The notes under the pieces: generated by a model
The model's database searches: none
Told to the model about the DNA's origin: nothing
What the model saw: only the letters and a program-made list of their open reading frames with translations
Position numbers and translations under genes: made by a program
Source of the DNA: Flavobacteriales bacterium
Lineage (GTDB): Bacteria; Bacteroidota; Bacteroidia; Flavobacteriales_F; PHOS-HE28
Direction of reading: 5' to 3'
DNA: 64,000 nucleotides
NCBI GenBank assembly: GCA_020635725.1
Contig: JACJZF010000001.1
Location: 186,001 to 250,000, forward strand
Part shown: piece by piece, positions 34,178 to 42,318 of the stretch
How the letters are laid out: each line of letters opens with the position of its first letter
How positions within the stretch are numbered: the stretch's first letter is position 1

Positions 34178-35455
34178 TCACGGCACCTGCTCGTACCGCA
34201 CGTTCGTTGGAACCGAGCCCCCGATGTTGACCAGTATGGGGTCCCTATCGTTGTTGCTTCCCGTATACTTCACCACGCCATCCATGTTCACGTCCTCGTT
34301 GAAATAGCCGTTGACCGTGTTGGTGGGAACGCTGCCTCCGATGCGCAGCAGGACCGGATCGCGGTCGTTATTCGCGCCCGTGTATTTGATTGTTCCATCC
34401 CATAGTGTGTTCCCCGCCCAGAGGCACCAGAACGGCCCGACCTGCACCATCGCATCGATGCCGTACACAGGGGTGGCTCCAGAAGCGAAGTCGATCTGTA
34501 AGGACGCGCCGTTCATGTTGAATGTGACGGGGGATTGCGTGGTAACGGGCATGTGATTGCGGTGCAGTATCCGCACATGGTACGCGCCGGCGGGAATAGT
34601 GAGCTGGAACGGGAAGTTGCCGCTGGCGTCCGATACCGTTCCACCCCGTCGCAACAGCAGCGGTACACGTATCGTTTCAAGCGTCGGCCATGTGACCGGC
34701 AACAATTCCAAGAGCACCCAATCGACTACGGATGCGCCCGCCGGCAAGGCCACCCCGAGGACTTGACTTGTGGTGGTCGTACCGGATTGCTCGCCTAAGT
34801 CGAAACCCATAGCGCTGTATGGCTCTTCTAGAGGAATCAGCCCGTTAACGCGCAGCGTGTTGTTCATGAGCGTAGCGCCCATAGTACCCTGCAATGCCAT
34901 CCGCAGGTCCAGATTCACGGTGATCGTGGGCGCCTCCACCTCAACCCGCTGTTGCTTCACGGGGCCCCACGTGCCGTCGGTGCTCTTGTATCTCACGTTC
35001 AGAAGGTGCACTCCAGGCGCCAGGTTGCCCGGCACCACCGCACTCGCCTTTTCGAACGCTTGGCCCCATGCTCCATCTTCAGGCATGAAGGGTGTGGCAT
35101 TCCCTGGCCCAGGGTCTGTGTCGAAGAAGTACTCCCCTGCGGCCACCCCGGCGTTCAACGGTGCAACCGGCGGTACCACATAAACCATCACACGCCGAGA
35201 TGAGCCCCATATCCCATCGGACCCCTTCACCCGCACATAGAGGCGATGAAGCCCTGCCAAGCCAGGCGCTGCGATGCCGTGTGCAATGTTCTCGATGGCC
35301 TCATCGCAATTCCCATCTGCGCAGGGCAATGGGGTTCCGCTTCCGGCACCGGGATCCACATTGAAGTAGTACTCGGCCTGCACCACAGCCTGCACCTGAC
35401 CATGCGAGAATACCGGCGTGAGGAGCGTGGCAAGCAACACTGGCAAGTGTTTCAT
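34178..35455 (-). CDS. Secreted protein with dockerin-like C-terminal repeats
   Basis: The 425-aa protein has a signal peptide (ends VFSHGQ). Two N-terminal units begin AEYYFNVDPGAGSGTP and GEYFFDTDPGPGNATP, each followed by a GLxRLYVRVKxxDGxWG strand, a common module in Bacteroidota surface proteins. The C-terminus carries two Asp-rich repeats, DGTIKYTGANNDRDPVL and DGVVKYTGSNNDRDPIL, similar to calcium-binding dockerin-like EF-hand loops, each followed by IGGSVPTN. No typical T9SS domain is seen. The start overlaps the stop of the beta-helix gene upstream (ATGA), so both are in one transcript. Confidence 0.75.
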   Translation of the reverse strand: MKHLPVLLATLLTPVFSHGQVQAVVQAEYYFNVDPGAGSGTPLPCADGNCDEAIENIAHGIAAPGLAGLHRLYVRVKGSDGIWGSSRRVMVYVVPPVAPLNAGVAAGEYFFDTDPGPGNATPFMPEDGAWGQAFEKASAVVPGNLAPGVHLLNVRYKSTDGTWGPVKQQRVEVEAPTITVNLDLRMALQGTMGATLMNNTLRVNGLIPLEEPYSAMGFDLGEQSGTTTTSQVLGVALPAGASVVDWVLLELLPVTWPTLETIRVPLLLRRGGTVSDASGNFPFQLTIPAGAYHVRILHRNHMPVTTQSPVTFNMNGASLQIDFASGATPVYGIDAMVQVGPFWCLWAGNTLWDGTIKYTGANNDRDPVLLRIGGSVPTNTVNGYFNEDVNMDGVVKYTGSNNDRDPILVNIGGSVPTNVRYEQVP

Positions 35456-36675
35456 TGGTCGGTCGCATCAAGGGTGATGGTGAACGGATTCCCGGCTACA
35501 ACATATTTGGGGACGACGAGCAGGTCCACGCGCGCTACACCATCCCTGAGCACTTCGGGCCTTACATAGGGAAAAGAGCCACCGGAGGCGCCGATATCGT
35601 TCACTGTATTGTCCAGGTCGAGGTGAATACCCTCCATGGACCCGGCATCAATTGCTGCGGAGCCCGTCGGTGGGGCATATGTAATGATATCGAACAGCTG
35701 GGTCGAGGTTTGACCGGACGCGATCAAAGGCACCAGTGACTGCGCAAATCCCGTGCTTTCCATACAATGGTCAGAGACGATCGCATCCGCAGACACACCA
35801 TAGACAGCGGGAAATGCCGGGCCAAGAATGATGATGTCGTAAATGAACAGGTCATTCAAGAGGAATAACGACTTATCGGCTGTTCCGGAATAGGTGATCA
35901 AGCCGGTGCCCGTGTCCCCGAATCCACTTCCGTAGAAGAAGGTGTTGTTGGTGAATACATGGGGCGCTGCCGTGGTCGCCGCTGCCAGTACCAATCCCTT
36001 TTGGTCCTCGTCCGTGCTGAACTGCACGTAATTGCCATCCATGTGCAATGGAACATGCGAATTGGAGTAGTAGCTGGGGTGCAATCCCTCGCTGCTGATC
36101 TCCATGTGATTACCGACCGCCCGGTTCACCTCGCCCGGCGCTACTTCATCATCGATCCGCCATGCATTCATAACAAGAGACCGCGTAATCGACCCCACCC
36201 TGTAGCGCACCTTGTCGCACCAGGATTCGTTGATGCGAACACGCCAATTCGCGTGGTTCACGACCACACTGTCCAGAGCGCAGAGATCCACGGTGATTGT
36301 TGAACGCATTCCCGTTGGCGGTGAGCCGCTGAGAATCGTGAGTCCACCGACGGCCCCTCCGAGGAATCCCTGAATAAGGATGTCCTTTTGCGTAGTCGGA
36401 GAGAGCGTGATCGTGCCGCTCATGTGTACCCATGGGGTTGTGGCGCCGGCAGGTGGCGGGCCGGGCAGAAGTTGGACTGAACGGTCGATGGTCAGGCTTC
36501 CAGCATACAACCCCGGCTCGATGATGATCCGGTCGCCATCGGTACATGCAGCCAGCGCGGCCGATATGGACGTGTAGAAGCCGGCTTGCGCCGTGTGCTG
36601 CACGAATAAGTCGGCGGAATGACCTGATAAAAGCAGACCCAGTGCGACAATGATCGACCCGATGCGTTTCTTCAT
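35452..36675 (-). CDS. Secreted right-handed beta-helix protein
   Basis: The 407-aa protein starts at ATG 36675 with the signal-peptide-like MKKRIGSIIVALGLLLSGHS; the longer frame upstream has no signature. Pectate-lyase-like beta-helix features include FYTSISAALAACTDGDRIIIEPG and repeated NxxWRV/NTFFYGSG rungs. The C-terminus (VDLLVVPKYVVAGNPFTI) matches that of the protein at 36903-38120. The two are paralogues of equal length and share a promoter motif. The gene is followed, overlapping, by the dockerin-like gene. Catalytic residues were not identified. Confidence 0.78.
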   Translation of the reverse strand: MKKRIGSIIVALGLLLSGHSADLFVQHTAQAGFYTSISAALAACTDGDRIIIEPGLYAGSLTIDRSVQLLPGPPPAGATTPWVHMSGTITLSPTTQKDILIQGFLGGAVGGLTILSGSPPTGMRSTITVDLCALDSVVVNHANWRVRINESWCDKVRYRVGSITRSLVMNAWRIDDEVAPGEVNRAVGNHMEISSEGLHPSYYSNSHVPLHMDGNYVQFSTDEDQKGLVLAAATTAAPHVFTNNTFFYGSGFGDTGTGLITYSGTADKSLFLLNDLFIYDIIILGPAFPAVYGVSADAIVSDHCMESTGFAQSLVPLIASGQTSTQLFDIITYAPPTGSAAIDAGSMEGIHLDLDNTVNDIGASGGSFPYVRPEVLRDGVARVDLLVVPKYVVAGNPFTITLDATDQ

Positions 36676-36723
36676 GGTGGAGTTCTGATGCGTTACAAAA
36701 CTCTGATCGGTCGCACTCTCACG

Positions 36724-36743
36724 CCATACCATCTTGATCGTAT
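36724..36743 (-). promoter_or_regulatory. Conserved upstream motif of the beta-helix gene (GATGGTATGG)
   Basis: On the minus strand, ATACGAT-N3-GATGGTATGG lies about 50 bp before ATG 36675. The same block with the same 3-bp gap is at 38168-38187, about 48 bp before the paralogue's ATG 38120. Conservation in non-coding DNA suggests a regulator site, although recent duplication could also explain it. Confidence 0.5.
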
Positions 36744-36902
36744 CCGACACAATAGGATTGCCTGTAGGTGGCTGTGTGGCTGGCCGAACATATCCCCGTT
36801 CTTGCCACGGTTTCCGTGCCTCTCGTTGCACCCGCCTTCGAAGAATGGTCCAATAAAGCACGCTGCCAAGGCACTTGGCCAAGATTCATGGTCGATCGGC
36901 CG

Positions 36903-38120
36903 TTATTGATCGGTTCCATGCACCGAGATTGTGAAACTGCTGCCTGCCTGCACCTTCCTCGGCGCGATGAGCAGATCGACCTCCGCCGGACCGGCCTCCA
37001 CGATCGTGGTACTGGTGAACGGGAATGGCCCACCCAAGCAGCCGATATCGTTCCGGGTGCCATCCAGGTCGGTGTAGCCAACACCGGGGTCGCCCGCATC
37101 GTGCGCTGCAGAACCCGGCTGGGTCATAAGCGTATTGCTGTACAGTTGGGAGGCGGTCTGACCGGAGGACAGGATCGGAATCGCTGAGGTCGCAAATCCA
37201 AGGCTTTGCATGCAGTAGCTGGCCTGGACCGCTTGTGGCGCAGCTGCGAGCACCGCTGGAAACGTCGGACCTTGGGCAACATCGTACACGAACAAGTTGT
37301 TCAGCAGGATCAGCGAGGACGGTTCGGTCCCGTAGTAGCTGAGAAGGGCCGTGTTCATCGCGCCCATGGTGCCACTTCCATAGAAGAATGTGTTGTTCAG
37401 CAGAACATGAGAAGACCCTGCAGGTGGCGGAAAGACCACCAATCCTTCGTCGCCAGGCAACGAACTGGCGTGCAGCACGCACCCCTCCATGTGAAGCGGT
37501 ACAGCTTGATTTGAGTAGTAGCTCGGCGATAGACCAGTGCTGGTCGTATTGATGCTGCACTCCACAAGTCGGTTCACCGCACCAGCAGCCGCCTCATTGT
37601 CCACCCTTAACGACCAGGCTCTTGTATGGGTCATCGTGCCGATTCTATAACGAACCCGTTCGGCAAAGGATCGCTCGATCACCACATTCCAGTTGGAATG
37701 GGTCAGTTCGACCGAGACCAATTCACACAGGTCCAACACGATGGATGAGCGAACTCCAGACGGTTGGCTGCCGCTCAGGACCGAGAATGCCCCATCTGCT
37801 GCGGACCGAAACCCCTGAATGACGATCTCCGTGTGCGTCACGGGTGCCAGCGTGACCGTACCATTCACACGGACCCAAGCCGAAGCACCAGGGATAGGCT
37901 GCACACCTGCGAGCAGCTGTACCGACCGATCAACGAGCAGGTCCTCATCATAGACGGCCGGTTCCACAATGATGCGATCGCCATCGTTGCAGGACGCCAA
38001 TGCCGCTGTGATGGTCGTGTACGCCCCGGTTTGAGGCAGCGGCGAAACCTTTCGTTCCACGGCCAGGCACTGTACTGAAAAGCCAGTGGCCAGAAGGATC
38101 AATGCTCCAGGGTGTTTCAT
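36903..38120 (-). CDS. Secreted right-handed beta-helix protein (paralogue of the 35452 product)
   Basis: The 405-aa protein starts at ATG 38120 (MKHPGALILLATGFSVQCLA). It has AYTTITAALASCNDGDRIIVEPA at the N-terminus, SVQLLAG, RSSIVLDLCELVSVEL, HVLLNNTFFYGSG and the C-terminal AEVDLLIAPRKVQAGSSFTI, all matching the neighbour product position by position. It was probably produced by tandem duplication. The function is unknown; a surface or released glycan-related role is likely for a beta-helix protein but not shown. It is divergent from the peptide operon at 38271. Confidence 0.78.
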   Translation of the reverse strand: MKHPGALILLATGFSVQCLAVERKVSPLPQTGAYTTITAALASCNDGDRIIVEPAVYDEDLLVDRSVQLLAGVQPIPGASAWVRVNGTVTLAPVTHTEIVIQGFRSAADGAFSVLSGSQPSGVRSSIVLDLCELVSVELTHSNWNVVIERSFAERVRYRIGTMTHTRAWSLRVDNEAAAGAVNRLVECSINTTSTGLSPSYYSNQAVPLHMEGCVLHASSLPGDEGLVVFPPPAGSSHVLLNNTFFYGSGTMGAMNTALLSYYGTEPSSLILLNNLFVYDVAQGPTFPAVLAAAPQAVQASYCMQSLGFATSAIPILSSGQTASQLYSNTLMTQPGSAAHDAGDPGVGYTDLDGTRNDIGCLGGPFPFTSTTIVEAGPAEVDLLIAPRKVQAGSSFTISVHGTDQ

Positions 38121-38167
38121 TGTACAGCTTGGGTGTGCGCAAAACTCCTGTTCCACGCAGCTGTCCA

Positions 38168-38222
38168 CCATACCATCAATATCGTATCTCTCTTCGCGGA
38201 TCATACCACCCACATGGTATGG
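38168..38222. promoter_or_regulatory. Divergent control region with CCATACCAT...ATGGTATGG inverted repeat
   Basis: CCATACCAT (38168-38176) and its perfect inverse ATGGTATGG (38214-38222) sit between the beta-helix gene (minus) and the 53-aa peptide operon (plus). Each lies about 50-57 bp before the start codon it faces. A partial CATACCACC is at 38203-38211. One regulator acting on both directions is a reasonable guess. Confidence 0.5.
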
Positions 38223-38270
38223 TGCCCGCTTTCGGGCCGCGCCACTTTTGCCCCACAAACCACAACACGC

Positions 38271-38432
38271 ATGAACCCGATCGCATTCATTGCGTTCCTC
38301 GTCGGCATCAACAGCACGCCGCCAGCACCGCAAGCCTGTCCACTGAAAGAGCAGACCTTCAAGGAGACGGCAAAACCAGCCTCCGACCAAGCGAAGCCCA
38401 AGTGCGGCCGCGGCGGCTGGGACTACAATTGA
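38271..38432 (+). CDS. Putative RiPP precursor peptide 1 (53 aa, C-terminal Asn)
   Basis: The 53-aa peptide starts with the hydrophobic leader MNPIAFIAFL. A Pro/Ala/Lys-rich middle follows, and the end is GRGGWDYN with Asn last. It aligns without gaps to the next peptide (29 of 53 residues identical), with the strongest conservation in the AFIAFL segment and in KPK-x-GRGGWD-x-N. The following gene encodes an E1-like (MccB/ThiF) enzyme. In microcin C systems, MccB adenylates the C-terminal Asn of a precursor, so a C-terminal Asn in both peptides fits that role. The hydrophobic leader could also be a signal peptide; modification is inference. Confidence 0.75.
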   Translation: MNPIAFIAFLVGINSTPPAPQACPLKEQTFKETAKPASDQAKPKCGRGGWDYN

Positions 38433-38451
38433 ACAACGCAACCACTAGCAC

Positions 38452-38613
38452 ATGAACACACTCGCCTTCATCGCATTCCTGCTCGGCATGAACGGATCTC
38501 GGCCCCCACAGGCACCGCAGCCAGCGAAGGACCAGGTCATCAAGGAATCATCGAAACCGGCTGCGCAAGCCGGAAAGCCCAAGGCTGGTCGCGGCGGTTG
38601 GGATCATAACTGA
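38452..38613 (+). CDS. Putative RiPP precursor peptide 2 (53 aa, C-terminal Asn)
   Basis: The 53-aa peptide begins MNTLAFIAFL and ends GRGGWDHN, with Asn last. It is the same length as the first peptide and is collinear with it, and lies 19 bp downstream in the same direction. Cys23 and Cys45 of peptide 1 are Gln and Ala here, so conserved function does not need cysteine chemistry. The retained C-terminal block (GRGGWD-x-N) and the identical AFIAFL start are the features under constraint. It probably shares the operon with the E1-like gene 70 bp downstream. Confidence 0.75.
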   Translation: MNTLAFIAFLLGMNGSRPPQAPQPAKDQVIKESSKPAAQAGKPKAGRGGWDHN

Positions 38614-38683
38614 GCCGCTGCCGCTCTTGGCCCGCACTGCACAACATTCGTGCGGCCCAGCCCGAACATCGCACGCCGATCAC

Positions 38684-39709
38684 ATGCACCTCCGCTTCAA
38701 ACGGCACCTGCGCCTGCTGCACGATGGCGAGCGGGTGCGCGTGGTGCGCGATCTCGCCTATGATCAACAACTACCCGGAGGGGAGGCCTTCGATATGCTC
38801 CTTGATGTGCTGGGGCCGGCACCGGAGGAGGAACCGGCGCTATTGGAACTCGCCCAGCGCATGCAGGTGGAGGTGGCTCTGGTGCGTACGATGCTGGACA
38901 AACTGCTTGAGATCCACCTGATCGAGCGCTTCGACCCCTTCGTGGACCGGTTCGCGCGCTTTGATCGGCAGTTGTTACTCTTCGACGCGCTTCAAACCTC
39001 ACCGGGCCATGACACTCAGCTCGAACGGCAGCAACGCCTGCACGATGCACATGTGCTGGTTCTCGGTTTGGGAGGCATCGGGCATCAAGTGGCGCTCTCC
39101 TTGGCCGCCGCTGGCGTCGGGCACCTCATACTCGTTGACTCCGATGTGGTGGAAGAGGGCAACCTGCATCGGCAGATCCTCTTCAGCGCAACGGATATCG
39201 GGCGTGTTAAAGTAGAGGCCGCGCGGGACGGTATTCTTCGCGTGGCGCCTGAATGCGATGTGCAAGTGAAGGAACTAACAGTGGGTGGCCCAGCGGATTG
39301 GCACTACCTCATCGCCGCCTTTCCGCAAGTGTGTCATGTCATGCTGAGCGCTGACAGTCCCGTGCAACTCGTGAACTGGATCAGCGATGCCCGGAAGGAG
39401 TTCAACTACCATTTCAACAAGTGCGGCTACATGAGCACGCAGGGGTTGATAGGCCCCCTGCTCGGTCCGGATACCGTCGGTTACGAGGATCTCTTCGAAT
39501 CATGGGGACCGTTGATCGACGAGCAGCCCTCTTCGATCAGGGCATTCAACGCGCAGCAGGCCGCACCCACCATGGCTGCCAGCAATGCCATCATGGCGAA
39601 CATGGCCGCCTTGGACCTCATTAAGCACATTGCGGGCATCGGTCCGATCGCCACCTTTGAACAGCGCCTTCTGCTTGACCTGCGCACCTACTGCGTTCAG
39701 CCCGGATGA
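38684..39709 (+). CDS. MccB/ThiF-like E1 adenylating enzyme with N-terminal peptide-clamp-type domain
   Basis: The 341-aa protein starts at ATG 38684 (MHLRFKRHL); an upstream TTG is less likely. Residues about 1-85 form a strand-then-winged-helix region resembling the RRE/peptide clamp of MccB. The E1 domain has VLGLGGIGHQVALSLAAAGVG (Gly128-x-Gly-Gly), LILVDSDVVEEGNLHRQILF and VKVEAAR, matching the ThiF/MccB adenylation core. A GPLLGPDTVGYEDL segment follows. The length is close to that of MccB. The paired CxxC zinc motifs common in this family are absent. It would activate the C-terminal carboxylate/Asn of the upstream peptides with ATP. The stop codon overlaps the histidine kinase ATG. Confidence 0.82.
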   Translation: MHLRFKRHLRLLHDGERVRVVRDLAYDQQLPGGEAFDMLLDVLGPAPEEEPALLELAQRMQVEVALVRTMLDKLLEIHLIERFDPFVDRFARFDRQLLLFDALQTSPGHDTQLERQQRLHDAHVLVLGLGGIGHQVALSLAAAGVGHLILVDSDVVEEGNLHRQILFSATDIGRVKVEAARDGILRVAPECDVQVKELTVGGPADWHYLIAAFPQVCHVMLSADSPVQLVNWISDARKEFNYHFNKCGYMSTQGLIGPLLGPDTVGYEDLFESWGPLIDEQPSSIRAFNAQQAAPTMAASNAIMANMAALDLIKHIAGIGPIATFEQRLLLDLRTYCVQPG

Positions 39710-41553
39710 AGAACCGTATTTCTAAATTGGCTCTGTTCTCCGCGTTCGCTTCATGCTCGAACGCACCTGTTCATGGCCAGGCGCCGTTGCTCGATAGCCT
39801 GAGCCATGTGATATCCACCGCCGCCTTGGACACCGTTGCAGCGCGGGCAGCGAGTGAGGTCGCGCAGCTGTACATGGGCTCAGGCGAGCAGGACAGCGCC
39901 TTCACTTATATCCGTAAAGCGGAGAAAGTCATTGCGGGACGCGGGCCGAATGACCCGGCCGGCCGGAGGCTGCAGCTGCGCCTGGCCAAGCTCCGCGGGA
40001 TCCTTCACACCAATGCCTCACAATACGATTCGGCGCTGATCGCCTTCCAGCTGATGCAGAAGCTCGCTGAGTCGCTTGGGCGCACCAACGAGGCCTCCGC
40101 AGCACTCACCTACCAAGGCTATCAGTTGCGTGAGATGGGGGACCTAGCGAATGCGCTAACCGTCACACGCGAGGCCGTGGATGCGCTAACCTCCGCACCC
40201 GAAGGTCCGGATATGGCGAATGCCTGCAACGGCATGGGCCTTATACACACCGAGTTGGGCAATACAGACAGCGCCGTGCATTGGTTGAGCCGTGCAGCGG
40301 CGCTGTATGGGGCTCAAGGCAATCAACATCATTGGTTCAACGCCCAATCGAACATCGCCGAATGCCTGAATACCGCCGGACGGTGGGAGGAGTCGGACTC
40401 CGTGGTGATGCTCCAGGCGCCTATAGCCGCTTCTATGGAGGACCCAGTGGCCTACCTGCATTTCGCAGGCGGCAACGCGCGTGCCCTTCTGCGCCGGAAC
40501 AAGGTTCAGCAGGCCATCCACGTGCTCGACAGTGCCGTAGCCCTTGCCACGGTGGTTGAGCAGAAGAACGCCGAACACTACCTGCTCCTTCTGCGCTCGC
40601 TCGCTCGGGCCAACCAAAGCGCGTGGAACCCTGCGATGAAGGACATGATGGCAAGCCTCGATGCGCACACGGCCGACATGGATTATGACAAGATACGAAG
40701 CACGGAGGCCATCCGGCAATCAGCCGAGCGAGAGAAGGAAACTGCTATCGCGCAGGCACAGCTCGGCAAGGAACGCGTGCGCAAGTGGGCCGCTGTCATC
40801 ATTGGTACGCTGGCTCTCATCCTTGCATTGGTTTGGTTCCGTTCCTGGAGAGCGCAGCAGCGAGCGGCCGCGATACTGGCCCGCAAGAACGAGGAGATCC
40901 TTCTGGCCCAGGCCCAGCTCGTGGAGAGCCAGAAGAAACGCGAGGCTGAGCTGGTGCGAACACGTATCGCCCGCGACATCCACGACGAGATCGGAGCCTC
41001 CATCACCAAGATCGCCCTGCTCAGCAGCGTTGCAGCCACCAAGTCCGGCGTGCAGGAGGAAACGCGCAAGACCCTGTCCCGCATTGGTGAGCACACCACG
41101 CACATCAGCCGGTCGCTGAGCGATATCGTTTGGGCGGTCGATCCGCAGCGTGACAGTCATCAAGGCATGCTCGACCATGTGCGCGACCTTGCTCAGCGCT
41201 TGCTCGGCGACAACGGCATCCGCTTCGACCTGGACCTTCATGCCGAGCATCCAACGGCCGAAATGCCTCCGGCCCTCAAGCGGGATCTGCACCTCGTACT
41301 GTACGAGTGCTTCAACAACATCTTGAAATATGCCCACGCCCACTCCGTGATCGTGAAGCTGCACCTGGTCACAGGCAGCTTCCTGTTGCGCGTCGATGAT
41401 GACGGGGTGGGCTTTGACCCGGGCACCGTACCCGATAGGGGCAATGGACTGAAGAACATGCCTGCGCGGATGAAGGCGCATGGTGGCGCGCTCACGATCA
41501 CCAGTGCGCCCGGCAGAGGAACCGTGCTGATAGCGCACGGACCGATACCCTGA
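39706..41553 (+). CDS. TPR sensor histidine kinase (HisKA_3 type)
   Basis: The 615-aa membrane kinase has an N-terminal signal (ends PVHGQ) and periplasmic TPR repeats (about residues 45-340). A single TM helix (about 361-380) and a short coiled coil lead into a HisKA_3 dimerisation domain with His426 in ARDIHDEIGAS. The HATPase_c domain shows the N box (LYECFNNILKYAHA), G1 (DDDGVGFDPG) and G2 (GNGLKNMPARM). It starts in the stop codon of the E1-like gene, so it is co-expressed with the peptide system. Its likely partner is the NarL-type regulator 111 bp downstream. The ligand is unknown; sensing the product is one possibility. Confidence 0.9.
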   Translation: MKNRISKLALFSAFASCSNAPVHGQAPLLDSLSHVISTAALDTVAARAASEVAQLYMGSGEQDSAFTYIRKAEKVIAGRGPNDPAGRRLQLRLAKLRGILHTNASQYDSALIAFQLMQKLAESLGRTNEASAALTYQGYQLREMGDLANALTVTREAVDALTSAPEGPDMANACNGMGLIHTELGNTDSAVHWLSRAAALYGAQGNQHHWFNAQSNIAECLNTAGRWEESDSVVMLQAPIAASMEDPVAYLHFAGGNARALLRRNKVQQAIHVLDSAVALATVVEQKNAEHYLLLLRSLARANQSAWNPAMKDMMASLDAHTADMDYDKIRSTEAIRQSAEREKETAIAQAQLGKERVRKWAAVIIGTLALILALVWFRSWRAQQRAAAILARKNEEILLAQAQLVESQKKREAELVRTRIARDIHDEIGASITKIALLSSVAATKSGVQEETRKTLSRIGEHTTHISRSLSDIVWAVDPQRDSHQGMLDHVRDLAQRLLGDNGIRFDLDLHAEHPTAEMPPALKRDLHLVLYECFNNILKYAHAHSVIVKLHLVTGSFLLRVDDDGVGFDPGTVPDRGNGLKNMPARMKAHGGALTITSAPGRGTVLIAHGPIP

Positions 41554-41645
41554 GGGTGCCTCGAAGAATCTTGGATGATGGCGGATGCGACCAACTAATG
41601 GGGGTACGGCGCCCCGCCACATGAACCAGGTTCTTCGAGGCACCC
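41554..41645 (+). repeat. Long imperfect hairpin: 15-bp perfect inverted repeat with inner stem
   Basis: GGGTGCCTCGAAGAA at 41554-41568 pairs perfectly with TTCTTCGAGGCACCC at 41631-41645. Inside it, TGGCGG and CCGCCA form a second stem around a GGGGTACGGCGCCCC-type apex. It lies between the kinase stop and the regulator start. It could act as a terminator/attenuator, or be a small palindromic mobile repeat. Confidence 0.75.
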
Positions 41646-41664
41646 TTGAGCCTATCTTGGCTTC

Positions 41665-42297
41665 ATGAAGAATCGCGTGCGGGTGATCGTGGTCGAGGAC
41701 GATGAGGAGATCCGCGATCTGGTCCGAGCGATCCTGCTCGATGACCCCGGCATCCATTTCGTGAAGGCCTTCTCCTCGGGCGACCGCTTCCTGCATGATT
41801 TCACCGGCGAGGAAGCGGACGTGGTGATCATGGACATCAATATGCCAGGCAGCAACGGCATTGAATGCGTTGCGCGTGCAAAACCCATGGCGCCGCGGGT
41901 GCAGTTCATCATCAGCACGGTGTTCGAGAACCCGAGCTACATCTTCCAGGCGCTGTGCGCAGGAGCTACCGGTTACCTGCTGAAGAGCCTCAGCGCACAG
42001 GAGCTCGTGCCGGCCATACACGGGGTCATGGAGGGCGGCTCGCCGATGAGTCCCGCCATTGCCCGCATGGTGGTGAGCAGTTTCCAAGGACAGGCGCGCG
42101 CCACCATCAGTGACCATCAGCTCACCCCCAAGGAGCGCGAGATCGTGGATGGGCTCGCTGCCGGTCTCATGTACAAGGAGATCGCGGAGAAGGGCGGCAT
42201 CAGCATCGGAACGGTGCGCGTGCATATCAGGAACATCTACGAGAAGCTGCAGGTGAAGAGCCGGCACGAGGCGGTGAGGAAGGTGCATCCAGGCTGA
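41665..42297 (+). CDS. NarL/LuxR-type response regulator
   Basis: The 210-aa protein has a receiver domain (VVEDDEE acidic site, Asp57 in VIMDINMPG, the Lys of LLKSLS) and a C-terminal GerE helix-turn-helix (LTPKEREIVDGLAAGLMYKEIA ... GTVRVHIRNIYEKLQVKSR). It belongs to the same strand and likely the same signalling unit as the TPR kinase upstream, separated by a 92-bp hairpin. It probably controls the peptide operon or the divergent secreted-protein gene through the ATGGTATGG motifs; this is inference. Confidence 0.93.
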   Translation: MKNRVRVIVVEDDEEIRDLVRAILLDDPGIHFVKAFSSGDRFLHDFTGEEADVVIMDINMPGSNGIECVARAKPMAPRVQFIISTVFENPSYIFQALCAGATGYLLKSLSAQELVPAIHGVMEGGSPMSPAIARMVVSSFQGQARATISDHQLTPKEREIVDGLAAGLMYKEIAEKGGISIGTVRVHIRNIYEKLQVKSRHEAVRKVHPG

Positions 42298-42318
42298 CCG
42301 CAGGGCAACCCTACTAAT

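Noticed and set aside
38271..38613. The two 53-aa peptides as ordinary secreted proteins or bacteriocins with disulphides
   Set aside because: Only peptide 1 has Cys residues (23 and 45) and they are not conserved in peptide 2; the conserved tail and the neighbouring E1 fit an adenylation substrate better, although a signal peptide role for the N-terminus remains open.
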